Shown: positions 37,960 through 46,016 of the stretch, piece after piece
Numbering within the stretch: the stretch's first letter is position 1
How the letters are laid out: each line of letters starts with the position of its first letter
Source of the DNA: JBCCFK01 sp965262315
GTDB taxonomy: Bacteria; Actinomycetota; Acidimicrobiia; Acidimicrobiales; UBA8592
Reading direction: 5' to 3'
NCBI GenBank assembly: GCA_965262315.1
Contig: CBDHFJ010000105.1
Span: 124,001 to 188,000 of the forward strand
Length of the DNA stretch: 64,000 nucleotides
Translations under genes and position numbers: made by a program
The notes under the pieces: model-generated
Databases searched by the model: none
What the model was told of the DNA's origin: nothing
Seen by the model: only the letters and a program-made list of their open reading frames with translations

Positions 37960-38280
37960 GTGATCACGCTGACTGATGCCGCAACCACCAAGGTCGACGA
38001 GCTCATCCAGGCCGAAGGCGATGAAGGGCTCGCCCTGCGCGTCGCCGTTCGCCCGGGTGGCTGTTCGGGCTTCAGCTACGAGATGTACTTCGACACCGAC
38101 GTCGCCGACGACGACACCACCGTCGACTACTCCGGCGTGAAGGTCGTCGTCGACCAGTCGAGCGCCATGCTCCTCGAGGGCGCCACCCTCGACTACAAGG
38201 ACGGCCTCGACCAGTCCGGCTTCAGCATCAACAACCCCAACGCCCAGCGCACCTGCGGCTGCGGGCAGTCGTTCTCGTAG
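37960..38280 (+). CDS. A-type Fe-S carrier (IscA/ErpA/HesB family)
   Basis: 106 residues, full length. GTG start behind GAAGGAG. The three cluster-binding Cys residues are in GGCSGFSY and at the end in CGCGQSF. It accepts or transfers Fe-S clusters. Its last ~11 codons and stop lie in the first copy of a 112-bp tandem duplication, so extra copies of the C-terminal coding sequence (RTCGCGQSFS) exist downstream without a start. Third member of the Fe-S locus. Confidence 0.92.
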   Translation: MITLTDAATTKVDELIQAEGDEGLALRVAVRPGGCSGFSYEMYFDTDVADDDTTVDYSGVKVVVDQSSAMLLEGATLDYKDGLDQSGFSINNPNAQRTCGCGQSFS

Positions 38281-38319
38281 CTGATCGTTGCTTCCAGTCG
38301 GCGTTGAGGGTGGCGCGTG

Positions 38320-38357
38320 CGAGAACGCTCGCGTTCTCGAGGAACTCGAAGAGTTCC
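38320..38357. terminator. double hairpin, copy 1
   Basis: CGAGAACG-CTCG-CGTTCTCG (8-bp stem) directly followed by GGAACTC-GAA-GAGTTCC (7-bp stem). Probably the terminator of the IscA-type gene. Confidence 0.6.
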
Positions 38358-38431
38358 CGCGCACCTGCGGCTGCGGGCAGTCGTTCTCGTAGCTGATCGT
38401 TGCTTCCAGTCGGCGTTGAGGGTGGCGCGTG

Positions 38432-38469
38432 CGAGAACGCTCGCGTTCTCGAGGAACTCGAAGAGTTCC
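38432..38469. terminator. double hairpin, copy 2
   Basis: Exact copy of the structure at 38320-38357, moved 112 bp by the tandem duplication. Confidence 0.6.
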
Positions 38470-38547
38470 CGCGCACCTGCGGCTGCGGGCAGTCGTTCTC
38501 GTAGCTGATCGTTGCTTCCAGTCGGCGTTGAGGGCGACTCCGCTGAT

Positions 38548-39468
38548 TCAGAGCACGGTGGCGAGGGCCTCGGACATCTCGTCGCGATCGAACGCGTAGT
38601 CCAGGCGCGCTCGCACGATGCCGTCGGCGTCCGCGACCACGAAGCTGGGCTCGAACGTCATCTCGAACGTGGAGACGATCGGACCGATGAGCTCGGTGAA
38701 GTCGGCGACCTCACCCAGGCGGCCGGGTTCGGTGTAGACCTCGCCGTGGATCACGTTCATGTCGGGATCGAGTTCGATCAGCAACTCCAGGACCGGACCG
38801 CAGATCGCGGTCTGGCAGAAGCCCGGCGTCGAGATCATCAGGGCCGTCGGGCGACCCGAGTCCAGGGCCTCGGGCAGGCTGATCTCGTGATACGGGCACG
38901 GATCGAACCGGGTGCAGATGGGGTCGTAGCCACGGGCGTCGTCGACGGTCGGTGTCTCCACCCTCCGCATCGGGTCGCCCGGAGCCACCAGGCCCACGGT
39001 GTCCGGCTCGGCCACCACGAACTCGACGCGCTGGTTCTCGCCTGACACCTCGACATCGATCGTGTGGGTGCCGGCCGTCTGTGGTGTGAACACGAGCGGG
39101 TAGTGGGGCGTCGGGATACCGGCGTCGCGGCGCAGAACCTCGATGATCTCGGTCGCGCCCTCGGGCCCCGTCACCGTCATCTCCACGCCGTCGGGTACGC
39201 CGTTGACCGCAGGAAGGCCGTCGCCACCGAAGAAGACGAACGGAGCTCGCTCGCGTCGGCCGGCCACCAGGGTGGAGGGCAACCGGAGGCCGTCCGCGAA
39301 CCCGGCTTGGAGCCACAGGGTGTCGTCGGCCAGCGCAGGGCCGGGGTCGACGGTGGTCGACTGCTCGCCATCGCCGTCGCCTCCGCATGCGGCGAGCACG
39401 GCGGCGGCACCCGCCCCGACCAGCAGGGAACGCCGAGAGACACGTCGGCTGAACGGCGGAGACTGCAT
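38548..39468 (-). CDS. Tat-exported thioredoxin-fold lipoprotein
   Basis: 306 residues. Twin-arginine signal (SRRSLLVGAG) ending in the lipobox VLAAC. An N-terminal beta-rich domain (~45-170) precedes a thioredoxin-like domain with C-x4-C (GFCQTAICGP), where classic redox proteins have CxxC; the fold resembles SCO1/TlpA. It may act as a copper-linked or thiol chaperone outside the cell. A RYDP-type Cys pair (PICTRFDPCPYH) lies before it. Leaderless-type ATG; divergent from the molybdo-enzyme-like gene, 23 bp between starts. Confidence 0.7.
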   Translation of the reverse strand: MQSPPFSRRVSRRSLLVGAGAAAVLAACGGDGDGEQSTTVDPGPALADDTLWLQAGFADGLRLPSTLVAGRRERAPFVFFGGDGLPAVNGVPDGVEMTVTGPEGATEIIEVLRRDAGIPTPHYPLVFTPQTAGTHTIDVEVSGENQRVEFVVAEPDTVGLVAPGDPMRRVETPTVDDARGYDPICTRFDPCPYHEISLPEALDSGRPTALMISTPGFCQTAICGPVLELLIELDPDMNVIHGEVYTEPGRLGEVADFTELIGPIVSTFEMTFEPSFVVADADGIVRARLDYAFDRDEMSEALATVL

Positions 39469-39474
39469 GGCGCG

Positions 39475-39480
39475 AAATTA
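39475..39480 (-). promoter_or_regulatory. -10 element of Tat lipoprotein gene
   Basis: Minus-strand TAATTT, 6 nt before the ATG at 39468; overlaps the opposite-strand -10 by two bases. Confidence 0.45.
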
Positions 39481-39484
39481 TCCT
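39479..39484 (+). promoter_or_regulatory. -10 element of xanthine-dehydrogenase-like gene
   Basis: TATCCT, 7 nt before the ATG at 39492. Confidence 0.45.
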
Positions 39485-39491
39485 TCGACCG

Positions 39492-41027
39492 ATGCCTACC
39501 CACAGTCACCACATCGAGTTCGAGGTCGACGGCGACGCCGTCACCGTCACCGACACCGGCGGATCGCTGCTCGAAGCGCTTCGGGACCAGCTGGACCGCC
39601 GCTCCCCGAAGGATGGCTGCTCGCCGCAGGGCCAGTGCGGGTGTTGCACGGTGCTGGTGGACGGCCAACCCCGGGTTTCGTGTGTGACCCCGGCGCGTCG
39701 GGTGGCCGGGCGCCGCGTCACCACGGTCGAGGGGCTCGAGGACGGTCGTCGCTTCGCCGAGGCGATGTGTGCGGCGGGCGGCAGTCAGTGTGGCTTCTGC
39801 ACCCCGGGCATCATCGTGCGCCTCTCCGCCCTGCGAGCGAAGTACGGCGAGCTCGACGCAGACCGGGTCGCCGATGCTCTCAAGGCCCACCTGTGCCGAT
39901 GCACCGGGTGGCAGACGGTCGTGGAAGCCGCGGTCGAGCTCCCGCCACTCAGTCCGACTCGCGACCTGGCTGCCGCGTCCCGGCGAGCAACGATCGAGGG
40001 CCGTGCACCGCAGACGGTCAGCGTCGAGGTCGCGCTCGGGGCCGGCGGCTTCGCCGACGACCTGGCGCCGATCGGTTCGGCCGTGGCCGTGCGAGACACC
40101 GAAGGCGGGTGGGTCACTGCGCCGTCTCTGTCGGATGCCCGGGCCGCGGCCGGCAAGGTGCAGGGCCGTCGGACCACCAAGGCGAGCCAGCCGCCCATCG
40201 GGCTCCCCGATGGAGTGTTCGATCTGGTGTTGCAGACGTCATGGGTGGAGCCCGCCTATCTCGAGACCGACGCCAGCTGGGCCGCTCCAGGAGTGTCTGC
40301 CGCCAGCCCGGTCGCCAACGGCGGCGCGTTCGGGGGTAAGGCCGCCGCCGACGCTCCCGCCGTGGCCGAGCGACTCGCCGTCGAGACCGGGGCGCCGGTT
40401 CGGGTTCTGGCATCTCGCGAAGACACGGTGCGACGCGGCCCCAAACGTCCCCCCATCGCTGCGGGCGTGCGCGCCGACGGGTCGGGTGTGATCCGCGTGG
40501 CCCGGACACCGGGGGTCGCGGCAGCGATCGGGGCGGTCGCTCCGGCACTCGTCGTCGAGGAGGTCGAGGTGGACGGTCCCCCCACCAGCGCCGCCGTTCG
40601 CGGCGCGGGGTGGGTCGAGGCGGCTGTGCTGATGGCTGCGGTGCAGGGGAAAGAGACCGTGCGCAGTCCCGACGGCGCCGAGGCCAGGGCCGAATTCGAC
40701 GGTCAGACGATCGCCGTCGAGGTCCGATGTGGCCAGGTGCTCGACGAGGTCGTCCTGCGGTCGTACTGCATCGGTGCGGCGCACATGGCGTTCTCGTGGG
40801 TCACGTCGGAGGCGTTGACCGTGGATGACGGAGACGTCCTGGACCTCACGGTTCGGAGCTTCGGGATCGTCCGGGCGGTCGACATGCCGCACGTCACGGT
40901 CTCGATGATCGACGACACCGGTGACCCCGTCAACGGCTCCGACGCCGTGTTCGCCGCGGTGGCCGCCGCGGTTTGGCGCCATCACGACCACGCTCCCGCC
41001 TGGCCAGTGTTGGTCTCCCGGGCCTGA
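39492..41027 (+). CDS. compact xanthine-dehydrogenase-like fusion: two [2Fe-2S] domains plus reduced molybdopterin domain
   Basis: 511 residues. Residues 1-~155 are the small subunit of the xanthine dehydrogenase family: plant-type [2Fe-2S] ligands in GCSPQGQCGCC plus a later Cys, and the helical [2Fe-2S] ligands in SQCGFC and LCRCTGW. Residues ~180-511 resemble pieces of the molybdopterin subunit: AYLETDASWAAPG (cf. MEP-A-A), NGGAFGGKAA (cf. GGGFGGK), and a C-terminal GSDAVFAAVAAAVW (cf. PAAVANAV). The catalytic subunit is normally ~700+ residues, so more than half is missing here, and the C-terminal catalytic Glu motif is not visible. Either a minimal enzyme or a domain with a new role. Followed by RidA. 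Confidence 0.65.
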   Translation: MPTHSHHIEFEVDGDAVTVTDTGGSLLEALRDQLDRRSPKDGCSPQGQCGCCTVLVDGQPRVSCVTPARRVAGRRVTTVEGLEDGRRFAEAMCAAGGSQCGFCTPGIIVRLSALRAKYGELDADRVADALKAHLCRCTGWQTVVEAAVELPPLSPTRDLAAASRRATIEGRAPQTVSVEVALGAGGFADDLAPIGSAVAVRDTEGGWVTAPSLSDARAAAGKVQGRRTTKASQPPIGLPDGVFDLVLQTSWVEPAYLETDASWAAPGVSAASPVANGGAFGGKAAADAPAVAERLAVETGAPVRVLASREDTVRRGPKRPPIAAGVRADGSGVIRVARTPGVAAAIGAVAPALVVEEVEVDGPPTSAAVRGAGWVEAAVLMAAVQGKETVRSPDGAEARAEFDGQTIAVEVRCGQVLDEVVLRSYCIGAAHMAFSWVTSEALTVDDGDVLDLTVRSFGIVRAVDMPHVTVSMIDDTGDPVNGSDAVFAAVAAAVWRHHDHAPAWPVLVSRA

Positions 41028-41035
41028 GCGTCGAG

Positions 41036-41041
41036 TAGCCT
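41036..41041 (+). promoter_or_regulatory. -10 element of ridA
   Basis: TAGCCT, 7 nt before the ATG at 41049. Confidence 0.45.
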
Positions 41042-41048
41042 CGCGCCC

Positions 41049-41402
41049 ATGTCGAAGCCTGTCGGTCCCTACACCCCGATCGTGCGCGCCGGCGACTGGT
41101 TGATCTGCTCCGGGCAGGTGGGCATCAGCGGCGGCGCACTCGTCGAGGGTGGCGTGCAGGCGGAGCTTCGTCAGGCCATGGCCAACCTGGCCGGCCTGCT
41201 GGAGGGCGAAGGCGCCTCCATGGCCGACGTGGTCAAGACCACGGTGTTTCTGACCGACATGAAGCATTATGCCGAGATGAACGAGGTGTACATCGAGCTG
41301 TTCGGCGATCATCGACCCGCACGGTCGGCGGTCGCCGTGGCCGAGTTGCCGATCGGCGCATTGATCGAGATCGAGGCCTGGGCCGTGGCCCCGGCCGGCT
41401 GA
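41049..41402 (+). CDS. ridA: RidA family enamine/imine deaminase
   Basis: 117 residues. GPYTPIVRAGDWLICSGQ start block and the carboxylate-binding Arg in RPARSAVAVAELP. RidA proteins hydrolyse reactive 2-aminoacrylate and related imines, protecting PLP enzymes. It sits 21 bp after the molybdo-like gene and is followed by a small membrane protein with a good ribosome site 22 bp after its stop. Confidence 0.9.
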   Translation: MSKPVGPYTPIVRAGDWLICSGQVGISGGALVEGGVQAELRQAMANLAGLLEGEGASMADVVKTTVFLTDMKHYAEMNEVYIELFGDHRPARSAVAVAELPIGALIEIEAWAVAPAG

Positions 41403-41424
41403 CGACCCGACCCAGGAGTCCCAG

Positions 41425-41589
41425 ATGGGTGGAACCGTAGTCATCATCATCCTGCTCACGTTGGTGGTCCCTGTGATGATCATCATGAGTGGCCTGGTCG
41501 CATCGGGCCTGCTCGGTTGGGCCTTGAAGAAGGACGTGGACGACCAGCACCAGGGCAGCGAGCTGCTCGAGCTGAGCGAGCGGTCCTGA
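41425..41589 (+). CDS. small membrane protein (54 residues)
   Basis: ATG 6 nt after AGGAG (41413-41418 region). One long hydrophobic helix (VVIIILLTLVVPVMIIMSGL), a second weak one, then an acidic tail. Strong ribosome site, tight spacing to ridA and the next gene, and clean membrane topology support a real gene. Function unknown; possibly an accessory of the neighbouring lipoprotein. Confidence 0.6.
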   Translation: MGGTVVIIILLTLVVPVMIIMSGLVASGLLGWALKKDVDDQHQGSELLELSERS

Positions 41590-41600
41590 ACCTGCTCGCC

Positions 41601-42668
41601 ATGCGACCCCTCGCGGCCCTCGCCGCGATGCTGTGCCTCATCCTGGCCGGGTGTGGTGTGCTGCCGGGGACCGGCGACGAGGGCACCCAGGTGGTGCTCG
41701 CCGAACCCACGCTGCCTGCCGCGAGTCCGACGCCGATCCAGTTCGACGCCGACGAGCCCACGCCTGAGCCGTCGTCGGCCGGGCCCACCCCGACCGAGTC
41801 GCCCACGGCCACTGCGCCGCCCGCCCCCACGCCGACCCCGACGGTCGACGACAGCTACACGACGTTCCTCGCCTCGCTGCGGTCGATCTTCACGTCGGCT
41901 GACAAGGAGGCGGCGATCGGTGCGCTCGTGCCCATCCCCGTCGACCTGTTCATCCCCGACGACGCCGAACTCGAACAGGTCGAGCTCCAGTACGGACAGT
42001 GGGATCGGTGGTCGGACATCACCGGCCGCTTCGCCCCGGTGGACACCGCCGCGCAGGTGATCATCTCCATCAGCATGACCACCGCGACCCCGGTCGACGA
42101 CGTGGCCGAGGCCTACACGGTGGCCTTCTCCGGCGCCGGCTTCGTCGTCGCCGACGACAACGGCAGTCCGGGCCAGTTCAGCGACGTCAGCTACGAGTTG
42201 AACGGTGGCCAGTTCACGCGGGGTCGCGACGGTTCCGGGCGGGTCACGGTGAACCGTTCCGGTGACGCCAACTTCGTGGCTGTCGAGATGGCGGTGGAGC
42301 TCAGCCAGGACTCTCGGCCGGCGCTGATCGAGTGGCCGGGCACCGAAGCGTTCCCCGTCCCGTTCTCGGGCGGGTTCTATCTGTTCACCGCAACGGCCAT
42401 CCCCGGCGCGGAAGGTGTCAGCGTGGCGTCGACCGCCGACTGGATCATCCGTGGTCAGCTCCCCGACATGGGTGCGCTGCTCGAGACGCTGTCGGCCGAG
42501 TATCCAACGGCAACGGTGGAGCTCAGCGATCAGATCGCGGCGCCGGCATCGGGTGAGACGGCCACGACCACCTTCCTGCACACCACGGGTTCGGCGGGCA
42601 CGGTGCAGGCCGAGGTGACCACCGACGGCACCATCATCCAGATCACGGCCACCTCGCTGCCCGGCTGA
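41601..42668 (+). CDS. secreted lipoprotein with Pro/Thr spacer
   Basis: 355 residues. Signal peptide with lipobox LAGC. A Pro/Thr/Ser/Glu-rich spacer (~35-85) separates the lipid anchor from a globular domain (~90-355) of two similar alpha/beta halves (VAEAYTVAFSGAGF, later MGALLETLSAEYP), perhaps an internal repeat. No enzyme motif seen. No ribosome site precedes the ATG at 41601; coupling to the small membrane gene 11 bp upstream is likely. Confidence 0.65.
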   Translation: MRPLAALAAMLCLILAGCGVLPGTGDEGTQVVLAEPTLPAASPTPIQFDADEPTPEPSSAGPTPTESPTATAPPAPTPTPTVDDSYTTFLASLRSIFTSADKEAAIGALVPIPVDLFIPDDAELEQVELQYGQWDRWSDITGRFAPVDTAAQVIISISMTTATPVDDVAEAYTVAFSGAGFVVADDNGSPGQFSDVSYELNGGQFTRGRDGSGRVTVNRSGDANFVAVEMAVELSQDSRPALIEWPGTEAFPVPFSGGFYLFTATAIPGAEGVSVASTADWIIRGQLPDMGALLETLSAEYPTATVELSDQIAAPASGETATTTFLHTTGSAGTVQAEVTTDGTIIQITATSLPG

Positions 42669-42697
42669 GCCGAGCGTACCGCGACGGTCCTAGAGCC

Positions 42698-43381
42698 TCA
42701 CGCGACGGCCCAGCGGGACTGGCCGAAGCTGTAGCCCACCGAGCGCACGGTCTGAATCAGGCCGGCGTGTTCCTCGCCGAGCTTGGCCCGCAACCGGCGA
42801 ACGTGAACGTCCACGGTGCGGGCGCCGCCGTAGTAGTCGTACCCCCACACCCGGGAAAGCAGCGTCTCGCGGGTGAAGACCTTGCCGGGCCGGGACGCCA
42901 GGAACTTCAGGAGCTCGTATTCCATGTAGGTGAGGTCCAGCGGCCGTCCACCGATGGCTGCTTGATAAGTCTCGATGTTGAGCATCAGGTCGCCGTACTC
43001 GATGAGCTCGTCCCGGGTGCCGTGGCCCTTGCGGTAGAAGAGATGCTGCAGCCGGGCTTCGAGCTCGCGGGGCTGGAACGGCGTGAGGCAGAAGTCGTCG
43101 AAGAGGTCGTCGCGCATCTCCAGCTGGTTCAGCTGGCCACCGTTGATCAGCAACAGGACGGCTTCGAGCGGCGTGGTGCGCTTGCGCATCGCTCGGAGGA
43201 GTGCGAACGCCCCCTCGGGGTCCTGGTCGGCCACCACCACGGCCGCCGAGAAGGGATGCTCCTCCTCGATCTGCTCGGCGACCGCGGCATTGGCGGCGGC
43301 CTTCCAGCCGAGGCCGGCCAGATCGAGGGTCTGGGCCAGCTCAGGCGGCGGCGGGTCGGGGAAGACGAGGAGAGGATCCAT
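42698..43381 (-). CDS. glnR: GlnR-like orphan OmpR-type regulator
   Basis: 227 residues. N-terminal receiver-like domain without the normal pocket: FPDPPPPE replaces the acidic pair and LTPFQ lacks the Lys of KPF, although an Asp remains in VVVADQDPE. The C-terminal winged helix (~130-222; LTYMEYELLKFLASRPGKVF, VDVHVRRLRAKLG, VRSVGYSF) is intact. Actinobacterial GlnR has this phosphorylation-independent receiver and controls nitrogen assimilation. It directly follows a GSI gene (15-bp gap, same strand), and a GlnR-box-like site lies upstream of both synthetase genes. Confidence 0.75.
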   Translation of the reverse strand: MDPLLVFPDPPPPELAQTLDLAGLGWKAAANAAVAEQIEEEHPFSAAVVVADQDPEGAFALLRAMRKRTTPLEAVLLLINGGQLNQLEMRDDLFDDFCLTPFQPRELEARLQHLFYRKGHGTRDELIEYGDLMLNIETYQAAIGGRPLDLTYMEYELLKFLASRPGKVFTRETLLSRVWGYDYYGGARTVDVHVRRLRAKLGEEHAGLIQTVRSVGYSFGQSRWAVA

Positions 43382-43396
43382 GGGTGCTGTCCGGTC

Positions 43397-44722
43397 TCAC
43401 CAGACCGGGAGGTAGCGGTCGATCTCGAAACGGGTGACGCGGCGCTGGTACTCCGCCCACTCGGCGCGCTTGTTGCGGAGAAACCACTCGAAGACGTGAT
43501 CGCCGAGTGCGTTGGCGACCAGGTCAGACTCCTCCATCCGATCGAGCGCTTCGCTCAGGTTTTGAGGAAGCCGTTCGAGGCCGGCGTTGCGGGCGGCCTG
43601 GCGGTCCATGGCCCACATGTTGTCCTGGGCCTCCTCCGGCAGGTCGTAGCCCTTCTCGATGCCTCGAAGCCCGGCCGCGAGCAGCACCGAGTACGCCAGG
43701 TAGGGATTGGCCGCCGAGTCGAGCGCGCGGTACTCGATCCGGGTCGAGCTGGGTTTGCCGCTCTTGTGCACCGGCACCCGGACGAGCGCAGAGCGGTTGT
43801 TCGACGCCCACGACACGTACATCGGCGACTCGTAGCCGGCGACCATGCGCTTGTAGCTGTTGACCAGCTGGTTGGTCACGGCGGTGAGCTCGGGTGCGTG
43901 GTGCAGGATGCCCGCCATGAACTGCCGGGCGGTCGCCGAGAGGCCGAGCTCGTCGTCGGGGTCGTGGAACACGTTCGTGTCGCCCTCGAAGAGGGACATG
44001 TGGGTGTGCATGCCCGAGCCCTGTCCGTCGTCGAGGGGCTTCGGCATGAACGTGGCGTGGATGCCGGCGTCGAGGGCGATCTTCCGGACGACCAGGCGCA
44101 GCGTCATGATGTTGTCCGACATGCCGAGCGTTTCGGTGTACCGGAGATCGATCTCGTGCTGGGACGCGGAGTCCTCGTGGAACGAGTACTCGACGGGGAT
44201 GCCCATGGCCTCGAGCATGTGCAGCGTGCGGCGACGCAGACTCGACCCCACGTCCAGGGTGGTCAGGTCGAAGTAGCCGGCGTTGTCGAGTGGTGTGGGG
44301 TCCTCCGCGGACGCGAAGTAGAAGAACTCGACCTCGGGTGCGGTGAAGAACGTGTAGCCGCGCTCTCGGGCGAAGCCGAGGTTGCGGCGCAGGATCTGGC
44401 GGGGATCACCCTCGAACGCGCTCCCGTCCAGATTGCGGATGTCGCAGAAGATCCGGCCGGTGGGCTCCTCGGTGTCGGCCCACGGGAGCAGCTCGAAGCT
44501 TGCGGCGTCGGGCATGGCCAGCACGTCGCTCTCCTGGACGCGGGAGTAGCCGTCGATGGCGCTGCCGTCGAACTGGACGCCCTCCTCGAACGCGGATTCG
44601 AGCTCGGCGGGCGAGATGGCGAGTGACTTCAGCTGCCCGAGGACGTCGGTGAACCAGAGTCGGATCAGCCGCACTCCACGCTCTTCGACCGTCCGGAGGA
44701 CGTACTCCTGCTGGGGTTCCAT
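43397..44722 (-). CDS. glnA: glutamine synthetase type I (GSI-alpha-like)
   Basis: 441 residues. Conserved blocks: the latch EEGVQFDGSAI, metal/glutamate site FFTAPEVEFF, HEDSASQHEID, GSGMHTHMSL, ammonium-side NQLVNSYKRMVAGYE and SSTRIEYRALD. The length and the lack of an NLYDLP adenylylation tyrosine motif (KGYDLPEEAQ here) fit the GSI-alpha type, which is feedback- and protein-controlled rather than adenylylated. It makes glutamine from glutamate, ammonia and ATP in the cytosol. Divergent from a second, GSII-type enzyme. Confidence 0.92.
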   Translation of the reverse strand: MEPQQEYVLRTVEERGVRLIRLWFTDVLGQLKSLAISPAELESAFEEGVQFDGSAIDGYSRVQESDVLAMPDAASFELLPWADTEEPTGRIFCDIRNLDGSAFEGDPRQILRRNLGFARERGYTFFTAPEVEFFYFASAEDPTPLDNAGYFDLTTLDVGSSLRRRTLHMLEAMGIPVEYSFHEDSASQHEIDLRYTETLGMSDNIMTLRLVVRKIALDAGIHATFMPKPLDDGQGSGMHTHMSLFEGDTNVFHDPDDELGLSATARQFMAGILHHAPELTAVTNQLVNSYKRMVAGYESPMYVSWASNNRSALVRVPVHKSGKPSSTRIEYRALDSAANPYLAYSVLLAAGLRGIEKGYDLPEEAQDNMWAMDRQAARNAGLERLPQNLSEALDRMEESDLVANALGDHVFEWFLRNKRAEWAEYQRRVTRFEIDRYLPVW

Positions 44723-44771
44723 CCCGCCATTGTGCAGGGTGTCCAGTGGTCCGTCAGATCCGCATCAGCCA

Positions 44772-44792
44772 GTTAACACGCCGTTCACAAAC
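44772..44792. promoter_or_regulatory. candidate GlnR box
   Basis: AC-N9-AC (AC at 44776 and 44787, with AAAC next) inside gttaacacgccgttcac, in the 219-bp region between the divergent glutamine synthetase genes. This spacing matches the core of actinobacterial GlnR sites. Nothing else stands out in the gap. Confidence 0.45.
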
Positions 44793-44941
44793 GAGCAATG
44801 GTCGAGAAATAGGGCGTGAGCAGATTGGGCCAGCGCCTCGGCGCAGCCAATGTGCGCGGGCACGGGCACCACCCTAAGGTGCCGGCGTCCACGACCCGTA
44901 TGGAGTCCCCCGGGCTCCCGAAGCAACTGGAGACAACAGCA

Positions 44942-45955
44942 GTGACCTATAGGGCTGAGTACCTGTGGATCGACGGCACGGAGCCCACGGCCGAGATTCG
45001 CTCGAAGACCAAGATCCTCGCCGATGGCGACGAGCCCGGTATCTGGGGCTACGACGGGTCGTCCACCAACCAGGCCACCGGCGACAACTCCGACGTCGTC
45101 CTCAAGCCGGTCTTCCAGTGCCCGGACCCCATCCGCGGCGGCGACAACATCCTCGTCCTGTGCGAGACCTTCCTGACCGACACCGAGACCCCACACCCCA
45201 CGAACAACCGGGCCGCGGCGCGTGAGGCATTCGAGAAGTACGGCGACCAGGAGCCGTGGTTCGGCCTCGAGCAGGAGTACACCATGCTCGATCCGGCCAC
45301 CGGTTGGCCGGGTGGCTTCCCGCCGAACGGCTTCCCGGCTCCGCAGGGCCCGTACTACTGCGGCGTGGGCGCGGTGAAGATCCACGGCCGCGACCTGGTC
45401 GAGGAGCACACCACCTACTGCATCGACGCCGGCCTGGCGATCTCGGGCACCAACGCCGAGGTCATGCCCGGCCAGTGGGAGTTCCAGATCGGCCCGGCGG
45501 ACACCCTGGCCGTCGCCGACCACCTCTGGATCGCCCGCTACCTGCTCTACCGGGTGGGCGAGGACCACAACATCGAGATCAGCATCGAGGCCAAGCCCAT
45601 GAAGGGCGATTGGAACGGTGCCGGTATGCACACCAACTTCTCGACCGCCAAGATGCGCGAGAGCTACGACGCCATCACCGCTGCGTGTGAGGCGCTCGGC
45701 GCGCCCGGCAAGCCCGAGGAGCACCTGGCCGGTTACGGCGTCGGTATCGAGGATCGCCTGACCGGCGCCCACGAGACCCAGCGCTACGACCAGTTCAGCT
45801 ACGGCGTCTCCGACCGCGGCGCATCGATCCGCATCCCGTGGCAGGTCGCCCAGGACCAGAAGGGCTACATCGAGGATCGTCGCCCCAACGCCAACGCCGA
45901 CCCCTACGTGGTCACCGCGCTCATGACCAACACCGTGGGCGCCGCCCTGGCGTAG
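44942..45955 (+). CDS. glnA2: glutamine synthetase type II (eukaryotic-like)
   Basis: 337 residues, the GSII length. GSII blocks: AEYLWIDGTEPTAEIRSKTK, GIWGYDGSSTNQA, PWFGLEQEYT, EISIEAKPMKGDWNGAGMH and the C-terminal RRPNANADPY. GTG start 9 nt after GGAG; the longer upstream frame is non-coding leader. GSII is otherwise known from Streptomyces and Frankia (GlnII) and plants. It is cytosolic and probably induced under nitrogen limitation by the adjacent GlnR-like protein. Confidence 0.94.
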   Translation: MTYRAEYLWIDGTEPTAEIRSKTKILADGDEPGIWGYDGSSTNQATGDNSDVVLKPVFQCPDPIRGGDNILVLCETFLTDTETPHPTNNRAAAREAFEKYGDQEPWFGLEQEYTMLDPATGWPGGFPPNGFPAPQGPYYCGVGAVKIHGRDLVEEHTTYCIDAGLAISGTNAEVMPGQWEFQIGPADTLAVADHLWIARYLLYRVGEDHNIEISIEAKPMKGDWNGAGMHTNFSTAKMRESYDAITAACEALGAPGKPEEHLAGYGVGIEDRLTGAHETQRYDQFSYGVSDRGASIRIPWQVAQDQKGYIEDRRPNANADPYVVTALMTNTVGAALA

Positions 45956-45977
45956 CCAGTCAGAAACCAGAGGTTTC

Positions 45978-46013
45978 CGAACGAACCCCTGCCGTCGGGT
46001 GGGGGTTCGTTCG
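45978..46013. terminator. bidirectional terminator
   Basis: CGAACGAACCCC and GGGGTTCGTTCG form a 12-bp perfect stem with a 12-nt loop, in the gap between the convergent GSII and hisI genes. Confidence 0.75.
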
Positions 46014-46016
46014 CGT

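Larger units (their letters stand above)
38247..38534 (+). repeat. 112-bp tandem duplication, 2.6 copies, spanning a gene end
   Basis: Copy 1 is 38247-38358, copy 2 is 38359-38470 and a partial copy 3 is 38471-38534. Copies look identical. Each full unit carries the last codons of the IscA-type gene, its stop and two hairpins. Confidence 0.95.

Noticed and set aside
38548..39468. Selenoprotein candidate
   Set aside because: The thioredoxin-like motif uses normal Cys codons, and no in-frame TGA or SECIS-like hairpin was found.
40239..42581. 780-residue minus-strand ORF
   Set aside because: Covers ridA, the small membrane gene and a lipoprotein on the other strand; composition typical of a GC-rich shadow.
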